Translations under genes and position numbers: made by a program
DNA from: Ziziphus jujuba
Taxonomy: Eukaryota; Streptophyta; Magnoliopsida; Rosales; Rhamnaceae
Length of the DNA stretch: 64,000 nt
Assembly: GCF_031755915.1 (NCBI RefSeq)
Contig: NC_083380.1
Coordinates: forward strand, 32,274,501 to 32,338,500
Reading direction: 5' to 3'
In this document: positions 22,926 to 35,133 of the stretch, piece by piece
Layout of the letters: every line of letters starts with the position of its first letter
How positions within the stretch are numbered: the first letter of the stretch is position 1
Notes under the pieces: generated by a model
Seen by the model: only the letters and a program-made list of their open reading frames with translations
What the model was told of the DNA's origin: nothing
The model's database searches: none

Positions 22926-24502
22926 AGTTGCACAGACCATATCCACCATAGTGCAACCATAAAATTTCTGTGATTGGTTCTAATTAAAATTCTTAACGTA
23001 ATTGGTTCATACCCTCTAACTTTTAGGGATTTTGCACTATTGTCATCCCTAGTTTATTATTTTTACAACTTTATCATTTATAGTATCAAATTAGCGTTAA
23101 TATCTTTTAAAGTTTGTAAACAGTGGTAGCATCAATATAAAACCTTTTAATGTTACTTTTTTAAATGTTAAATTATATTAATCAGAAAAAAATTTTGATT
23201 ATGATTATACTAGGAGAGTGGAATATCTTTATGTCAAGTGCACATACATTTTAATAGTTAAAAAATCACAAGGTGAAAATTTTAGACCGCGGTTGCATGT
23301 TCAAAGACTTCAAAGGCATTGGTACGAATTCAGTATAATAGAAGGTATGGTGCAAAAATGCAAACTAGAATTACTACCCCATTCTTAACTCTTTAAAATC
23401 AAACCCATTAGATGACATCAAGCTCTTTTTATAAATGGATAAATTTGATTTAGACCTTCTTAATTTTATGATAATTATATTTGTGAATTTTAACTGTAAA
23501 AATTAAAAGAAAAAAACTTATAAATAAGTTTTGAATATAATTTTTTAAGCATAAATTTAACTATATTAAAACAAAATTGAAAGAGTTTAAATAAAATTTT
23601 TCCTTTTCTCAAACAGAAAACATGGCATTGTTATTGACCACTTTGTCTGCGTACAATCTTCCTAAGACAATATTCAAGTCTAGTACAATCAATGGTTTAT
23701 ATAAATAAAACTATCAGTATAGCCTAATCCTAGAAGAAAGCCGTAAAACAGAGGTTTGGGTTGGGTGACTTGGGTCTGCATCAAGATTTTTGGGACCATA
23801 TCAAGATTTTGGCTTCCGGATTTATTCAAAAATCTCTCGCCTCTTTAATTTATAATATATTATAATCTGTAACAAAAAAAAATCTAGCCAACATATTTGG
23901 GTAGCTGAATGCCTAGAGTGGCTTTATATTTTTATTTTGCCTGACGTACAAGGGTTGACTTAGGTATAGGTTAGTTTTATTGATTCAAAAAAAAAAAAAA
24001 AAAAAAAAACAAGATTATTTACTAATTTCCTACTTCTCTATGACCCAAAAATAAAATAATTAAATATCACTACAAATTTTATTAACATTCCTAACTTTTT
24101 AATATCAATAGTCTTTACAAAACGTTATTTTTATCCTTAAAAATTTTTAAACTCTGTTAACTAAGAAACTCACTGACATAAAAGGTATTTCCCGCAACAA
24201 AATCAGATATCAACGGAAGTATCTTCAACTAACCGAAAGAAGAGAAATATGTAAAACTATAAAAAATAAAAGATTCAAAAAAAAAAAAAAAAAAAAACAC
24301 CTTCTCTTAAACAAACGTAATTTATTTGATTATTCATCATTTATTAGGCACACATACAGGTACATAGATATATTATAGCATAAAAGTCCAAAAGCTACCT
24401 CGTTAGAAGAGGCCAAACTCCAAACGAACAATCCAAAGCTATGTTTTTATTTATTTATTTTTTAGACAAAGACCCAAAGGTATCAGGTTGAGAATACAAG
24501 AC
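22926..24502. other. Intergenic, nothing recognised
   Basis: AT-rich, with A-runs near 23986-24009 and 24278-24297. No exon, RNA gene or transposon end could be supported. Confidence 0.5.
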
Positions 24503-25192
24503 TTAAACTTGAGGTCGGTCATATCCCCAATAAAGTATAGCGCTGTTAGACCATTTGTCTACATTTAAATCCTTATTTTTAGGTGCAAATTGGTTCTGGT
24601 TGTCATTGGAAGGCTTATCTTTGAGCTCATCGGTATTTTCAGTTTGAGGTCTATCATATCCCCAATAAAGTACTGCAGAGTTAGACCATTTGTCTACTTT
24701 TAAATCCTTATTACCAGACTTATCTTTGAGCTCAGAATTTCCAACTTGAGGTCGATCAAATCTCCCATAAAATATAGCAGAGTTGGACCATTTGTCTGCA
24801 TTTAAGTCCTTATATTTAGGCTGATCAGTACTTCCACGCGTATTGCCTCTATCCAAATGCTTGACAAAATTGTCACCATTATTTCTTAATTTACCATTGA
24901 CAAGGATTTGAAGCACCTCCGGCATGGATTCGATCTCCATTACATTCTTCCAGTAGTCTCCCGGATCTTTCCTTGCAAGAACGGTGCCTGAAAACTACAC
25001 GTGCCACCACCGGCCAACAAAGAAAAAAAGTTGCAACAATTAAATTTTTTTTATTTTTCCTAATTGATCATAATTAGTTCATCCTCGTTTTCCATATGAT
25101 GTTAAGGATATATTAAAAAAAAAATTGATAAGAGAAATATTGCTTACCAAGAGAAGTGATGAAAGGGTAATGAGAGCAAAAGCCGTCTTCAT
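24503..25192 (-). CDS. Organ-specific S2/P4-type secreted repeat protein (178 aa, two exons)
   Basis: Exon 1 (25192-25148) gives MKTAFALITLSSLLL and ends at a GTAAGC donor. Exon 2 (24994-24503) starts after a GTGTAG acceptor in the same phase and continues FSGTVLARKDPGDYWKNVME. The nearer AG (TTTTCAG) would break the frame. Together they make a 178-residue precursor with an N-terminal signal peptide and the family's DPG(D/E)YWK motif. Three imperfect repeats follow, of the type KDLNVDKWSNSAILYWGYDR, at about residues 76-95, 110-129 and 155-174. This matches the plant organ-specific protein (S2/P4, DUF2775) family, short secreted proteins whose biochemical role is unknown to me. No lesion is visible. 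Decayed fragments of the same gene lie at 33305 and 55720. Confidence 0.88.
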
Positions 25193-25274
25193 CTTGAGCT
25201 AATTTGAGAAATAAGACTTGAGTTTTTCTAAGTGATCGATATTGGCATGATGTTGAGGCTATCAGACTCCCTAT

Positions 25275-25282
25275 TATTTATA
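25275..25282 (-). promoter_or_regulatory. TATA box of the organ-specific gene
   Basis: Minus-strand TATAAATA, about 83 bases upstream of the ATG, in otherwise ordinary sequence. The spacing suits a short 5' leader. Confidence 0.65.
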
Positions 25283-25539
25283 GACATCCTACGCAGAGGA
25301 AGGAGAACGTGAGTAATTACAACTGAACCAACATCAATTATAACTTGACAAATAAACTAAATTGCGTATTATGAAAACAATCATGAGGTCTCGACAATAA
25401 ACAAGTTCATGCATGGCCCAATAATAACATATAGATCTGTTTTAATACAATAATACTATGTCTCTTAACTTGTCTAATATATAAGTATATAGAAACATTC
25501 ATTATAAGATGACAAATAAATTAAGTATTATGAAATAAT

Positions 25540-28500
25540 CATAATTAAGGGCGCTCTCGCCCATGAACGATTCCATGTCGACCAATAACACTATGAATAT
25601 ATATTATTTTAATACAATATATCATTTATCTCAACTACTTTTTTTGATAATTATTTTAATAAATAAAGTTGATCTAATGGTAAACCCTTTTCCATCCACA
25701 CCTTTAAAGTCATAAAAAATATTATAATATTGAGATATATATTAGGAAAAAAAAAATTAAAAACTTGTTTAATATCATTTTGGTTACCATCCAATATGGT
25801 ATTTTACTTTTGACCCTCAAATTCAAAAATATGCTAATTTCTTTGTTCAAGTTTCAATTTTTGTACTTTAATATAATTGGATTGTTTGGCTAACAATGAC
25901 TAATGGTTCCGTCAAATTTAACTAATATTAAAATATAATATGTTCCAGTTTAAACTTTTTAAATTTTGATTTGTCATAATTTAAATCCTATAATTTTTTT
26001 TTAAAAAATTCCTTTTTAATACTCTTAAACCATTAACGGCTGTTCGTCAAAAATATAATTAGACCAAAATATAACAAATCAAAATTTGAGAGTTTAAATT
26101 AGAACTTTTTGAATTTAAAATTTAAAAACACAACTTTTCCAAACTAGATGATATTCAAATGCAATCATCTTTTGCTATTTTATAAATTGTATTGAATTCT
26201 TTTTATAACACATTTATCTAAAATTGAGATTAATTTTTGAATATTGGTGTATTACCACATGATTTTCTATGCCAGTTCATATATATATAGGGCGTGTCTA
26301 TAATGCGGTCCGTCTGTATGCGGATCCCCATCAAATACGATATTTTAAAAAAAAAAACTTCATTTTTACTGTGTTTGTGTAACAGTAAAGACGATGTTTT
26401 TTTCTCAACAACGTTGTCTTTGATTCATCAAAATGTTATTTTTTATACGGATATGCATGTGGACGGATCACACTATAATATTACTTTAAATATATATAAA
26501 TATATATACAAAAAATCATGGTAAGCACATCATTTTCTATACCAGCTTATACATATATTTATATATATATATATATATATATTAAACAATAATTATAAGG
26601 TGACAAATTAGTTTTGTACTATGAAACAGACATATACAAAGAATCTTTATATGTTATAACATATAGTACAAATTATTATAAGATGACAAATTAGTTTTGT
26701 ACTATGAAACAATCATACACAAATAATCATTATAAGGTGACAAATTAGTTTTGTACTATGAAACAGACATATACAAAGAATCTTTATATGTTATAACATA
26801 TAGTACAAATTATTATAAGATGACAAATTAGTTTTGTACTATGAAACAATCATACACAAATAATCATTATAAGGTGACAAATTAGTTTTGTACTATGAAA
26901 CAATCATAGTCAATGTCGCTCTCGCATATGAAATGATTTTGAGCAATAACATTATAAATATATTTTAATATAATATATCATTTATCTCAACTATTTTTTA
27001 TTATTATTTTAATAAATAAGGCTCTTACATCACACAAAATCACAAAAAAAATTATAATCATCATATGTATATATATATTAAAGAAAAACTTGTTTAATAT
27101 TATTTTGGATACCATTCAATTGGATACTATATTTTTTATCCTTAAACTCAAAATGTGTTAATTTCTTCGCTCAAGTTTTAATTTATTGCATTTTAATATA
27201 ATTGAATTTTTTGACTAACAATAAGGGTTGTCAAATTTAAGCAATATTAAAATATAATTTATTTCAATTCAAGCCTTTTAAATTTTGACTTATTACAGTT
27301 TAAACCTTGCATTAAAAATTTTTTTTTTAATACTCTTAAACCATTAACTATTGTTTGTCAAAAATCCAATTGGATCAAATATAACAAATCAAAATTTAAA
27401 AGCTTAAATTGAAACTTTTTGAATTTGAGAGTAGAAAATACAATTTCTCCAAACTAACTAGCGGTATTAAAATGCAATCATCCTTTGCTATTCTATAAAT
27501 AGTATTGAATTTTTTATCATTTAATTATACATTTATCTATAATTTAGATTAATTTTTTAATATTAATATATTACCACGTGATTTTCTACACCAACTCATA
27601 TATATAAATATATATACAAACAATCATTATAAAATGACAAAATTATGAACAATCACAATCAATGTCGCTCTTGGCCATGAACGATTCCGACCAATAACAT
27701 CATAAATATATTTTAATATAATATATCATTTATCTCAACTATTTTTTATTATTACTTTAATAAATAAGGTCGTTACATCCACATTGAATCATAAAAGAAT
27801 ATTATAATTCTAAGATATATATTAAAAAAAAAATTTAATATTTTTTTGGATACCCTCCGAAGATATTATACCTTTGACCCTTAAATTCAAAAACATGCTT
27901 AAGTGTTTCACTCAAAGTTTCAATTTATTGCATTTTAATATAATTGGATTTTTCGGCTAATAATGACTAATGGTTCCGTCAAATTTAACCAATATTAAAA
28001 TATAATTTGTTTCAATTTAGACTTTTTAAGTTTGCATTATTACAATTTAAACATTGTTTTTTTTTTTTTTAAAAAAAATTCCTTTTTAATATTCTTAAAC
28101 TATTAATTGCTGTATGTCAAAAATCCGATTAGACCAAAATATATAACAAATCAAAATTTGAAAGCTTAAACTGGAATTTTTTGTATTTGAAAGCTGAAAA
28201 TACAATTTCTCCTAATTAAATTGTATTGAAATGCATTCATCCCTTGCTATTTTATAAATTGCTTTTTTTATCATTTAATGATACATTTATTTATAATTTA
28301 GATTAATTTTTGAATATTAATATACTACCACGTCATTTTCTATAGCAGCTCATATATATATATATAAACAATCATTATTAGATGACAGATTAATTACATA
28401 TTATGAAACAATATTAATTAAGGTTGCTCTCGCCCGTGGACGATTTCATGCCGACCAATAACATTATAAATATATTTTAATACATTACATAATGTATCTC

Positions 28501-28720
28501 GACTATTTGTTTTATTGTTATTTTAACAAATAAGGTTGGTCTGGTTGTAAGCCCTTTTACATCTACACATTTAAAGTCATAAAAAAAAAAAAATTTATAA
28601 TCCTCAGATATATATTAAAAGAACAAAAACCTTGTTTAATATTTTTGTGGATATCATTCACTTCAATATTATACTTTGACCCTCAAATTCAAAATGTGTT
28701 GATTTCTTCGCACAAGTTTT
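25540..28720. repeat. Array of large AT-rich tandem repeats (about 700-750 bp units, four copies)
   Basis: Units start near 25548, 26910, 27660 and 28425, each with the landmark GCTCTCGCCCATGAACGATT or a variant. Next come ATATATCATTTATCTCAACT, then TTTGACCCTCAAATTCAAAA, then AATGGTTCCGTCAAATTTAA, with partly complementary halves inside the unit. The first unit is lengthened by the minisatellite at 26585-26905. No coding sequence. It fills the space between the organ-specific gene and the BURP gene. Confidence 0.8.
26585..26905. repeat. Minisatellite, about 131-bp period
   Basis: About two and a half copies. TGACAAATTAGTTTTGTACT occurs five times and TCTTTATATGTTATAACATA twice. The latter contains the palindrome TATGTTATAACATA. 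Confidence 0.85.
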
Positions 28721-28926
28721 TGATTCATGCTGGAATCGTGGATGATTAAAATATATAAAACCAAAATAAGTTATCATGGATCACATACGACAGTTCTTTT
28801 TAATATTTAAAAGAAAAAAAAAAAAGAAAGGAACAAACAAATTAACCTTTTTAATTATTTTATGAATTAATATTTTCTATTTAACTTAACACATCATCAT
28901 AGATTAATTGGTGTACCAGGTGCTTC

Positions 28927-28934
28927 TATAAACT
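28927..28934 (+). promoter_or_regulatory. Possible TATA box of the BURP gene
   Basis: TATAAACT, 75 bases before the chosen ATG. A weak variant, but well placed. Confidence 0.4.
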
Positions 28935-29001
28935 CATTTTGGGTTTTCTCTTTTTTCTCAACCTCCTTCAAAAAAACATCATTTATTCTCAACTCTTAAG
29001 G

Positions 29002-30046
29002 ATGTCACACAGGAAAATGGCTCCAGGAACATTCACACCTTCAGTCCTCATCATCTTCTGCCTTTTGTTCTTCATGGTATAATATTTGCTTACTACTGAT
29101 TAATATTGAACATATACTCTGCTTCTATATGTGTCCCTAACTTATTTTCCCATTAAATATTTCTCTACAGCTAGCCATAGTAATATTTATCTGATTTCCC
29201 AATTAACTAATGAACAATTTCATATTTGTGATCCAGTTCAACCACGGAAATTGTATCAGGGAAACAACAGAAGAACATCATCATTATCATCAACAAGAAT
29301 TATTTTCCGGTGGAGAGAATATGAATATTCAACAAGTAGTAGGACATTCTGGTGACAACCACATGGATCATATAAAAGCTTCAAAAATTGGATTCTTCAC
29401 GGTGGACCAACTCTATGTTGGCAAAACAATGCCTATAAGTTTTCCAAACATCGACTTTTCATCTTTGCCCCGCTTCTTGCAGAAACGAGAAGCCGATATC
29501 ATTCCTTTCACTTCAAGCAAATTGCCACAGCTTCTCCAATTCTTTTCATTCCCACAAGAATCTCTCCAAGCCAGTCAAATTGAGACGACACTCAAGACCT
29601 GTGAACTAAAACCCATCAAGGGAGAGACAAAGTTCTGTGCTACCTCCTTCGAATCCTTGCTTGATTTCGTACGTGATGTTTTAGGAAAGGAAAATCATTA
29701 CAAAGTTCTAACCACACAACATATCAAAAACCCAGTTGCACAGAACTACACTTTCCTTGAAATATCTCAGGTTTTTTCATCGTCCAATAAGATCGTGGCA
29801 TGCCATATTTTGCCTTACCCTTATGCAGTCTTTTATTGCCATAGCCCAGAAGCAAGCAAGCTCTTCAAGATTAGGGTTCGTGGCAATGAGAATGGTGATA
29901 AAGTTGATGGCCTTGCCGTTTGCCACATGGACACATCGGATTGGATTTCCGATGATATGTTTATACTCCTCGGCGTCAAGAGGGGAAATCCTATTTGCCA
30001 TTTCTTCTCCCCAGCTACTTTGATTTGGGTTTCCTACCAGCCATGA
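29002..30046 (+). CDS. BURP-domain protein (294 aa, two exons)
   Basis: Exon 1 (29002-29076) encodes MSHRKMAPGTFTPSVLIIFC followed by LLFFM, a signal peptide, and ends at a GTATAAT donor. Exon 2 (29237-30046) follows an ATCCAG acceptor in phase. An inner ATG at 29017 could also serve as start. A short variable region rich in H, E and Q is followed by a complete BURP domain from about residue 70 (KIGFFTVDQLYVGK). All four CH pairs are present with family spacing: CH-10-CH-26-CH-23-CH-8-W, the last as CHFFSPATLIW. BURP proteins (USP, RD22, BNM2 and PG1-beta types) are plant secretory or cell-wall proteins often linked to seed development and stress. This one lacks long repeats between signal and domain, so it is nearest the USP/BNM2-like types, an inference. 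No lesion. Confidence 0.93.
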
Positions 30047-30478
30047 TGATATCCTTATACTATGACTTTATAAAGTTAAAATATAAAGCGCATATCAGTC
30101 AAATTTAGACTGGTTACTTATATTTTATTTGGACTGATTAGTATTACATTATGACTTTATAAAGTTAAGATATGCTGATGTGATAATATATTGGTGTTTA
30201 TGTATTTTGAATATTATGTATGTGGAGAAGCTTGATGTTGATGTCAATTATCTGATTGTTCTACGAATGAATTATATATGAAAATAAGCATATATAAATA
30301 AGAACTTTGAGTTTGGTTTGCTAATGATAGTTTATAAATACAATTATGTATGGAATTAATAGAATTGTTTTTAAATAATCCTTCATAAATAACGGGGACA
30401 TTATTTTTACCTTTATATATAGTCTATTTAATTTTTTCAACGTGTCCTTACATGTTTCTTTATTACATCAGTACTAGC
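30047..30478. other. 3' flank of the BURP gene
   Basis: AT-rich. Contains a short direct repeat (TTATGACTTTATAAAGTTAA or close, near 30060 and 30150) but no gene. Confidence 0.5.
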
Positions 30479-31051
30479 TGTAACATCCCACATCGGTTGG
30501 AGAGGAGCACGAAGAGGTCTTTATAAGGCTGTGGATACCTTTCCCTTCAGGACGCGTTTTGTGAGCAAAACCTTGAGGCCAGGGGGGAGAGAGGGTGTGA
30601 ACCCTGGGCCAAAGAGTACAATATCCTGATGCGGGTGGTCTGGGCTGTTACAGTGGTATCAGAGCCAGTACCCGGATCGGTGTGCCAGCGAGGATGCTGG
30701 GCCCCAAGGGGGGAGGATTGTAACATCCCACATCGGCTGTGGATACCTCTCCCTTCAGGACGCGTTTTGTGAGCAAAACCTTGAGGCCAGGGGGGAGAGA
30801 GGGTGTGAACCCTGGTATCAGAGCCAGTACCCGGATCGGTGTGCCAGCGAGGACGCTGGGCCCCAAGGGGGGAGGATTGTAACATCCCACATCGGTTGGA
30901 GAGGAGCACGAAGCGGTCTTTATAAGGCTGTGGATACCTCTCCCTTCAGGACGCGTTTTGTGAGCAAAACCTTGAGGCCAGGGGGGAGAGAGGGTGTGAA
31001 CCCTGGGCCAAAGAGGACAATATCCTGATGCGGGTGGTCTGGGCTGTTACA
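30479..31051 (+). mobile_element. TRIM with three LTRs and perfect target duplication
   Basis: Starts TGTAACATCCCACATCGG and ends GGGCTGTTACA, flanked by CTAGC on both sides (30474-30478, 31052-31056). LTRs lie at 30479-30651, about 30720-30814 (internally deleted) and about 30879-31051. After the first LTR comes the primer-binding site TGGTATCAGAGCC, a roughly 40-base internal piece, and a polypurine tract AAGGGGGGAGGAT; this is repeated before the third LTR. No coding capacity, so it depends on another element's enzymes. Same family as the K1 insertion. Confidence 0.9.
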
Positions 31052-31589
31052 CTAGCCACTTGATAAGTTAATTAATGGTCATAGTACTAGAAAAAATGAC
31101 CCAAATGGTAAAATAACTGATTTTTTAGACAATTATCCAAGTTTCAAATCTCTCAATCTCTATTTAACATAAAAGAGAAAAAGAATTAAGTACTTCAAAA
31201 AAAAAAAAAAAAAAGAGCAATTTGATCTATTAATTTATTTAATAAATATGATGGAACCAGAGATTCTTGATTTTAACCGGATTTCTCTATTCAAAAAATT
31301 GTGAAAGATATTTATTAGTAGAAATAACTAATTGAAGTTAACGTAGAAATTCAAATATTTTATGTTTGCAAAAGTTGAGATGTAGAGTAAACTACCATGC
31401 TCTGAAGTTTACTGATCCGATAAACAGCAAAATGACTGAAAATCGGGTCCACCGAATGAGGATGAGAAGCAAACAATAGATAGCTTTGCACCTGAGGTAT
31501 GCTAATTTCGATGTAGTCTGAAAAAATAAACTAATCTATTTTATTTCATAAATATATACAATTTGTTATTAAAAACAGGGTATAATAAC

Positions 31590-32010
31590 CGCAATTAATC
31601 CCTAAACTGTATCAATTGTTACACTTTGGTTCTTGAATTCTTTCTTCTTCTTTTTAACTTTAATCCATAAACTCTAATTTTTTTTTTTTAATGCATTTTG
31701 ATCATTAAACTATTTTTTTGGTTAATTTTTTAACAATTTAAAAACGTACAGTGTACTTGTTGCAATATGTAAAGATTTTGTGGGATTTTCTTTATTTTGA
31801 AATTTTATTATAATCTTGTTACTATAAGTGTACTACGTATCTCAAAACTATTAAAAATTTGACTAAAAAATAGTTTAAAGATCAAAATGCACTAAAAGAG
31901 TTGAAGTTTAAAAACTAAAATATGGAAAAAAAAAAAACAAAAAAACAAAAAAACAAAAAACAAAACAAAAAAGAAGAAATAAAGATTTAAGGATTAAACT
32001 GCAAATTTTA
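31590..32010. mobile_element. Possible MITE-like inverted repeat
   Basis: The two halves are roughly complementary. ATGCATTTTGATCATTAAAC and TATTTTTTTGGTTAATTTTT on the left face AAAAATAGTTTAAAGATCAA and AATGCACT on the right. The outer ends AATTAATCCCTAAACTG and GGATTAAACTGCAAATT also pair in part. No clear target duplication could be fixed. Confidence 0.4.
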
Positions 32011-32602
32011 GTCCGGTTAGGATCTAACAGCAGTGCCAATTACCTTTGAAAATATATTAAAATTATAAAATCTTTTTTTTTTTTTTCCTCGTATATATGT
32101 CAAATTGTATCGCACTTTTTAAAAACAGAAAATGGAAAACATAAACATAAACGTCACCAAAACATAAGTTTGGATAAGTGAGCCACAGTTTGGATACAAT
32201 AATTCTATCTTTCTATGTCTCTATCTTACTTAAATAAATAAATAATAATAATAATAAAATAAAGCGGATATGTATGTATGATCATATCATTTATCTATAT
32301 CCTTTTAAAAATTAAAATGTATTGTCTGGCTATGCGTGTGTTCGTTATTTTTAAGTATAATTTCACCACGTATGTTTAGTTTTCTTATTGAAATCAATAT
32401 TTTTATTCATATCAAACATTGTTTGATACGAAATGATCATCTCAAATATTTATTCATTTATACAAAATTTCACAAAATGCTTTGAATTATCAAATTAATT
32501 TATTTCAATAATTTTGAGGTTACAACGTATTTGAACATAAATGATTTGCCACAAATATTATTTCATACATATAATAAAAGGTATATATGCAACCAAATAT
32601 TA

Positions 32603-32603
32603 T

Positions 32604-32650
<47 letters not shown>
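32603..32650. repeat. CA/TA compound microsatellite
   Basis: About 14 AC units followed by about 10 TA units. Confidence 0.95.
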
Positions 32651-32651
<1 letters not shown>

Positions 32652-32696
32652 GTATATGAAGTCAAACTCACATCAATTTAACCTTATGTTTCTTAT

Positions 32697-32880
32697 CATT
32701 AGATTTTTCATTTTTAACCCTCTGATTATTTCAGTAGCTAGAAATTAGATCCTAAGTACATTTATATATCTCAACTTTTAAACTAATCGTTAGATTTTTC
32801 ATTTTTAACCCTCTGATTATTTCAATAGCTAGAAATTAGATCCTAAGTACATTTATATATCTCAACTTTTAAACTAATTC
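32697..32880. repeat. Tandem duplication, about 92-bp unit
   Basis: TTAGATTTTTCATTTTTAAC through CTCAACTTTTAAACTAAT occurs twice almost identically, starting near 32698 and 32790. Confidence 0.9.
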
Positions 32881-33304
32881 AAAGACTGATATAAGATATC
32901 ATAATAGTTTTCCTTCAAAATGGTTATGGTCGGATAATTTATTAGAACTTCTCTTATCAAATCTTAGAATTAAAATTTAAAGATGCATTTAGTATTTACA
33001 TGAATATATAAAATTAGTTAACTTTATTCCTTTATAGTTTTAGAATTTTATCAAATTCATATAAATCGCAAATAAATTTGCAAATCTAAATGTTTAGAGC
33101 TATCATATGGCTAATAATAATGGTCTTTAGAGCATCTCTAAGGCTTTTTTATAACCTCATCATTTTTATTTTAAAGATATATTCAAAACATTTTATTGAT
33201 AAGTTCAAAAAACTTTTTAAAGTAAAAAATAAAAATATAGAGTCGTTTTAACTCTCCAAAAGCTAAACTCACTAGTTACTTAGATTTAAAGCGTAAGATT
33301 TAAC

Positions 33305-33440
33305 TGAAAGTCTAAATAAGATAAAATATAGCAAAGTTGGACCATATTTCTACATTTAAATCCTTCGTGCAAATTGGTTTAAGTTGGCAATGGATGACTT
33401 ACATTTGATCTCAGCGGTACTTTAATTTCTGTAAAGTGCA
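33305..33440 (-). pseudogene. Organ-specific protein gene fragment
   Basis: On the minus strand, KDLNVEIWSNFAIFY matches one repeat of the intact gene at 24503, but flanking codons are lost. It is followed by sequence (near 33430-33640) that is duplicated at 55855-56045. Confidence 0.65.
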
Positions 33441-33825
33441 CATGTGGCTTGGGATTTATGATGAAAACTTGTTTACATTACACCAGTGACTTCCACTTGG
33501 TCCAAAGTCCTAGATCGAACTTTAAAGTTCCAGACAATTTATGGGTTGGACTTGGACCAAACCTTGTCAAAACTTTTAGGCTTTAAATTTCAGGCCCAAA
33601 CTTTGTATCTCGATTGGGCCAATTATTTCTAAAGAAGTTTATTAAAGGGGAATTTGGCCCGATACCCCAGTTTGAAAGCCTTTAATGAAATATACCTACC
33701 TCCTTTTGAGATTTTTTGTTTTACCCTCTGTTTTTTTAATATTCCCAAACCACCCTTTTCAAATATCAAAAGGAAAAAATATACATGAAAAGCACGAAGA
33801 AAAGAGGAAGAGAAAGTGAGAGAGA

Positions 33826-33990
33826 ATGGCGAAGCAGCTATCGGAGAGTTATTCGAGAGGAGAGATGAGTGGAGGAAGTATCTAAGGCTCAGCAATCAGC
33901 TCCGCCATACTTTTCCCTAATTTGGCCTCGGAGTCGCCCCCTTCGGCGTCTACCTGGTCGACAACCAGATCTACAACCTTCCTCCTCCTC
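33826..33990 (+). pseudogene. Captured fragment resembling NDUFB3 (complex I B12-type subunit)
   Basis: From the ATG at 33826 the sequence reads MAKQLSESYSRGE. In the adjacent frame it reads GELFERRDEWRKYLRLSNQL, RHTFP, a stop, then GLGVAPFGVYLVDNQIYN. The plant NDUFB3-type subunit of mitochondrial complex I has the pattern MAKPLG..GEFFRRRDEWRK, then LSNQ.RHATPGLG, then FG.YLVGEQVYN, so the order fits throughout. A frameshift near 33862 and a stop near 33925 make it non-functional. It lies about 180 bases inside the transposon end, as is usual for captured DNA. The family call rests on motif recall only. Confidence 0.68.
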
Positions 33991-34158
33991 TTTTTCTAGG
34001 TCTGCTTTTAATGGTGTACTTTTTGTTGGGTTTTTCAAGAAATCTTCAAAATAAAAAATACAATTAGAATCCTATGGTCGGAACCCTAGCTTTGCTTTTG
34101 TCATTGAGACTTGGCAGGTGGAAGTTTATTTTGGAAGCCGCAGCAAAAGGAATCAGCC

Positions 34159-35065
34159 ATGGTTAGATTCAATTTTGCTATATTTTTCATCTTTTTCTTT
34201 TAATTTTATTGCTTTTTTTACTTTGGGTAGGGGAAAAAAAAAAGCGAAAATGTGTTTTAAAAATGCAAAACTTTGGCATTTCAGTTTTGTCAAGTTTTAT
34301 GAATTCTTGATTGTGTATGTTTTTATGATAAATTTTCAGGTGAAGTATTCGAGAGAGCCTAATCCTACCAAGTGTGAGTAATTTTTCCATCTTTTTTTTT
34401 TTTTTTAATTGTTGTTGTTGATTTATAGAATTTTGTTGGCCACTGAGAAAATCTTGGAAAAGGGAAGAACAAAGTTAATTTTCTGAAATATTAAAGTTGC
34501 ATTTTTGAGTGAAAGATATTGATTTTTCTTAGTTAATGATATTGAATTTGGTCGAAAACAAGGCTTTTCACTAGGGATTTTCTTCAGTGTCTAAACAAAA
34601 GTTAGATTAGTCAAGCATGGTTTTAGTTTTGGAAAATTTATTGTTAATGTTGTTTTTTATGATTTTAATCAGCCTGCAAAGCCAGGGGATCAGACTTATA
34701 AGTTCGTTTTAAGGTATGCTTGTTCAACTTGATTGCCTTTGGGATTTCAGTGTTTTATGGAAGTCTGAGATGGTTAATGATGGTGAATACCTTTAATAAT
34801 GTTAAAGTTCAATGAAAAAGTAATTATTAATATAGTAAATCAATGATAGTATGTCAAGGGTTAGGTTAGATCAACAATATAGGAAATTTAACTTAAAAAA
34901 TAATCAGTAAATAGAGCTCAATCTCATAAAAAATTGGTTTGATATCTAGTATGCTAATGATTTTGAAATATGACTTAATCAAGTTAATGCTTTGTTTTCG
35001 TTATATTCTCTCTTCATAATACTAGGGAAACAGCCCATGCTACCATGCAGGCCCTTTGGAATACT
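34159..35065 (+). pseudogene. RPL17: Captured RPL17 gene fragment with its introns
   Basis: Four exon pieces splice into the N-terminus of ribosomal protein L17 of the large subunit: ATG at 34159-34161 before a GTTAG donor; 34340-34373 (VKYSREPNPTK) with AG acceptor and GTGAGT donor; 34673-34713 (CKARGSDL*VRFK) with AG and GTATGC; and 35018-35065 (NTRETAHA, then MQALWNT) before GTAAGC. The product would begin MVKYSREPNPTKSCKARGSD, the expected L17 start. Lesions are a TAA in exon 3 and loss of the AG acceptor before exon 4. The rest of the gene is absent. Retained introns show the copy was taken at DNA level, not from mRNA. Confidence 0.87.
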
Positions 35066-35133
35066 GTAAGCAACATGTCACTTACACAAACCCTTCTAGA
35101 ACACAAGGAGTGAAGAAAAAGGGATAGTAATGC

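Larger units (their letters stand above)
31057..33304. other. Intergenic AT-rich region
   Basis: No gene recognised. Contains a possible MITE (about 31590-32010), a 92-base tandem duplication and a CA/TA microsatellite, listed separately. Confidence 0.5.

Noticed and set aside
30547..30909. 120-codon repetitive frame on the minus strand
   Set aside because: It is the translation of tandem TRIM LTRs; the repeat pattern follows the DNA repeat, not a protein repeat.
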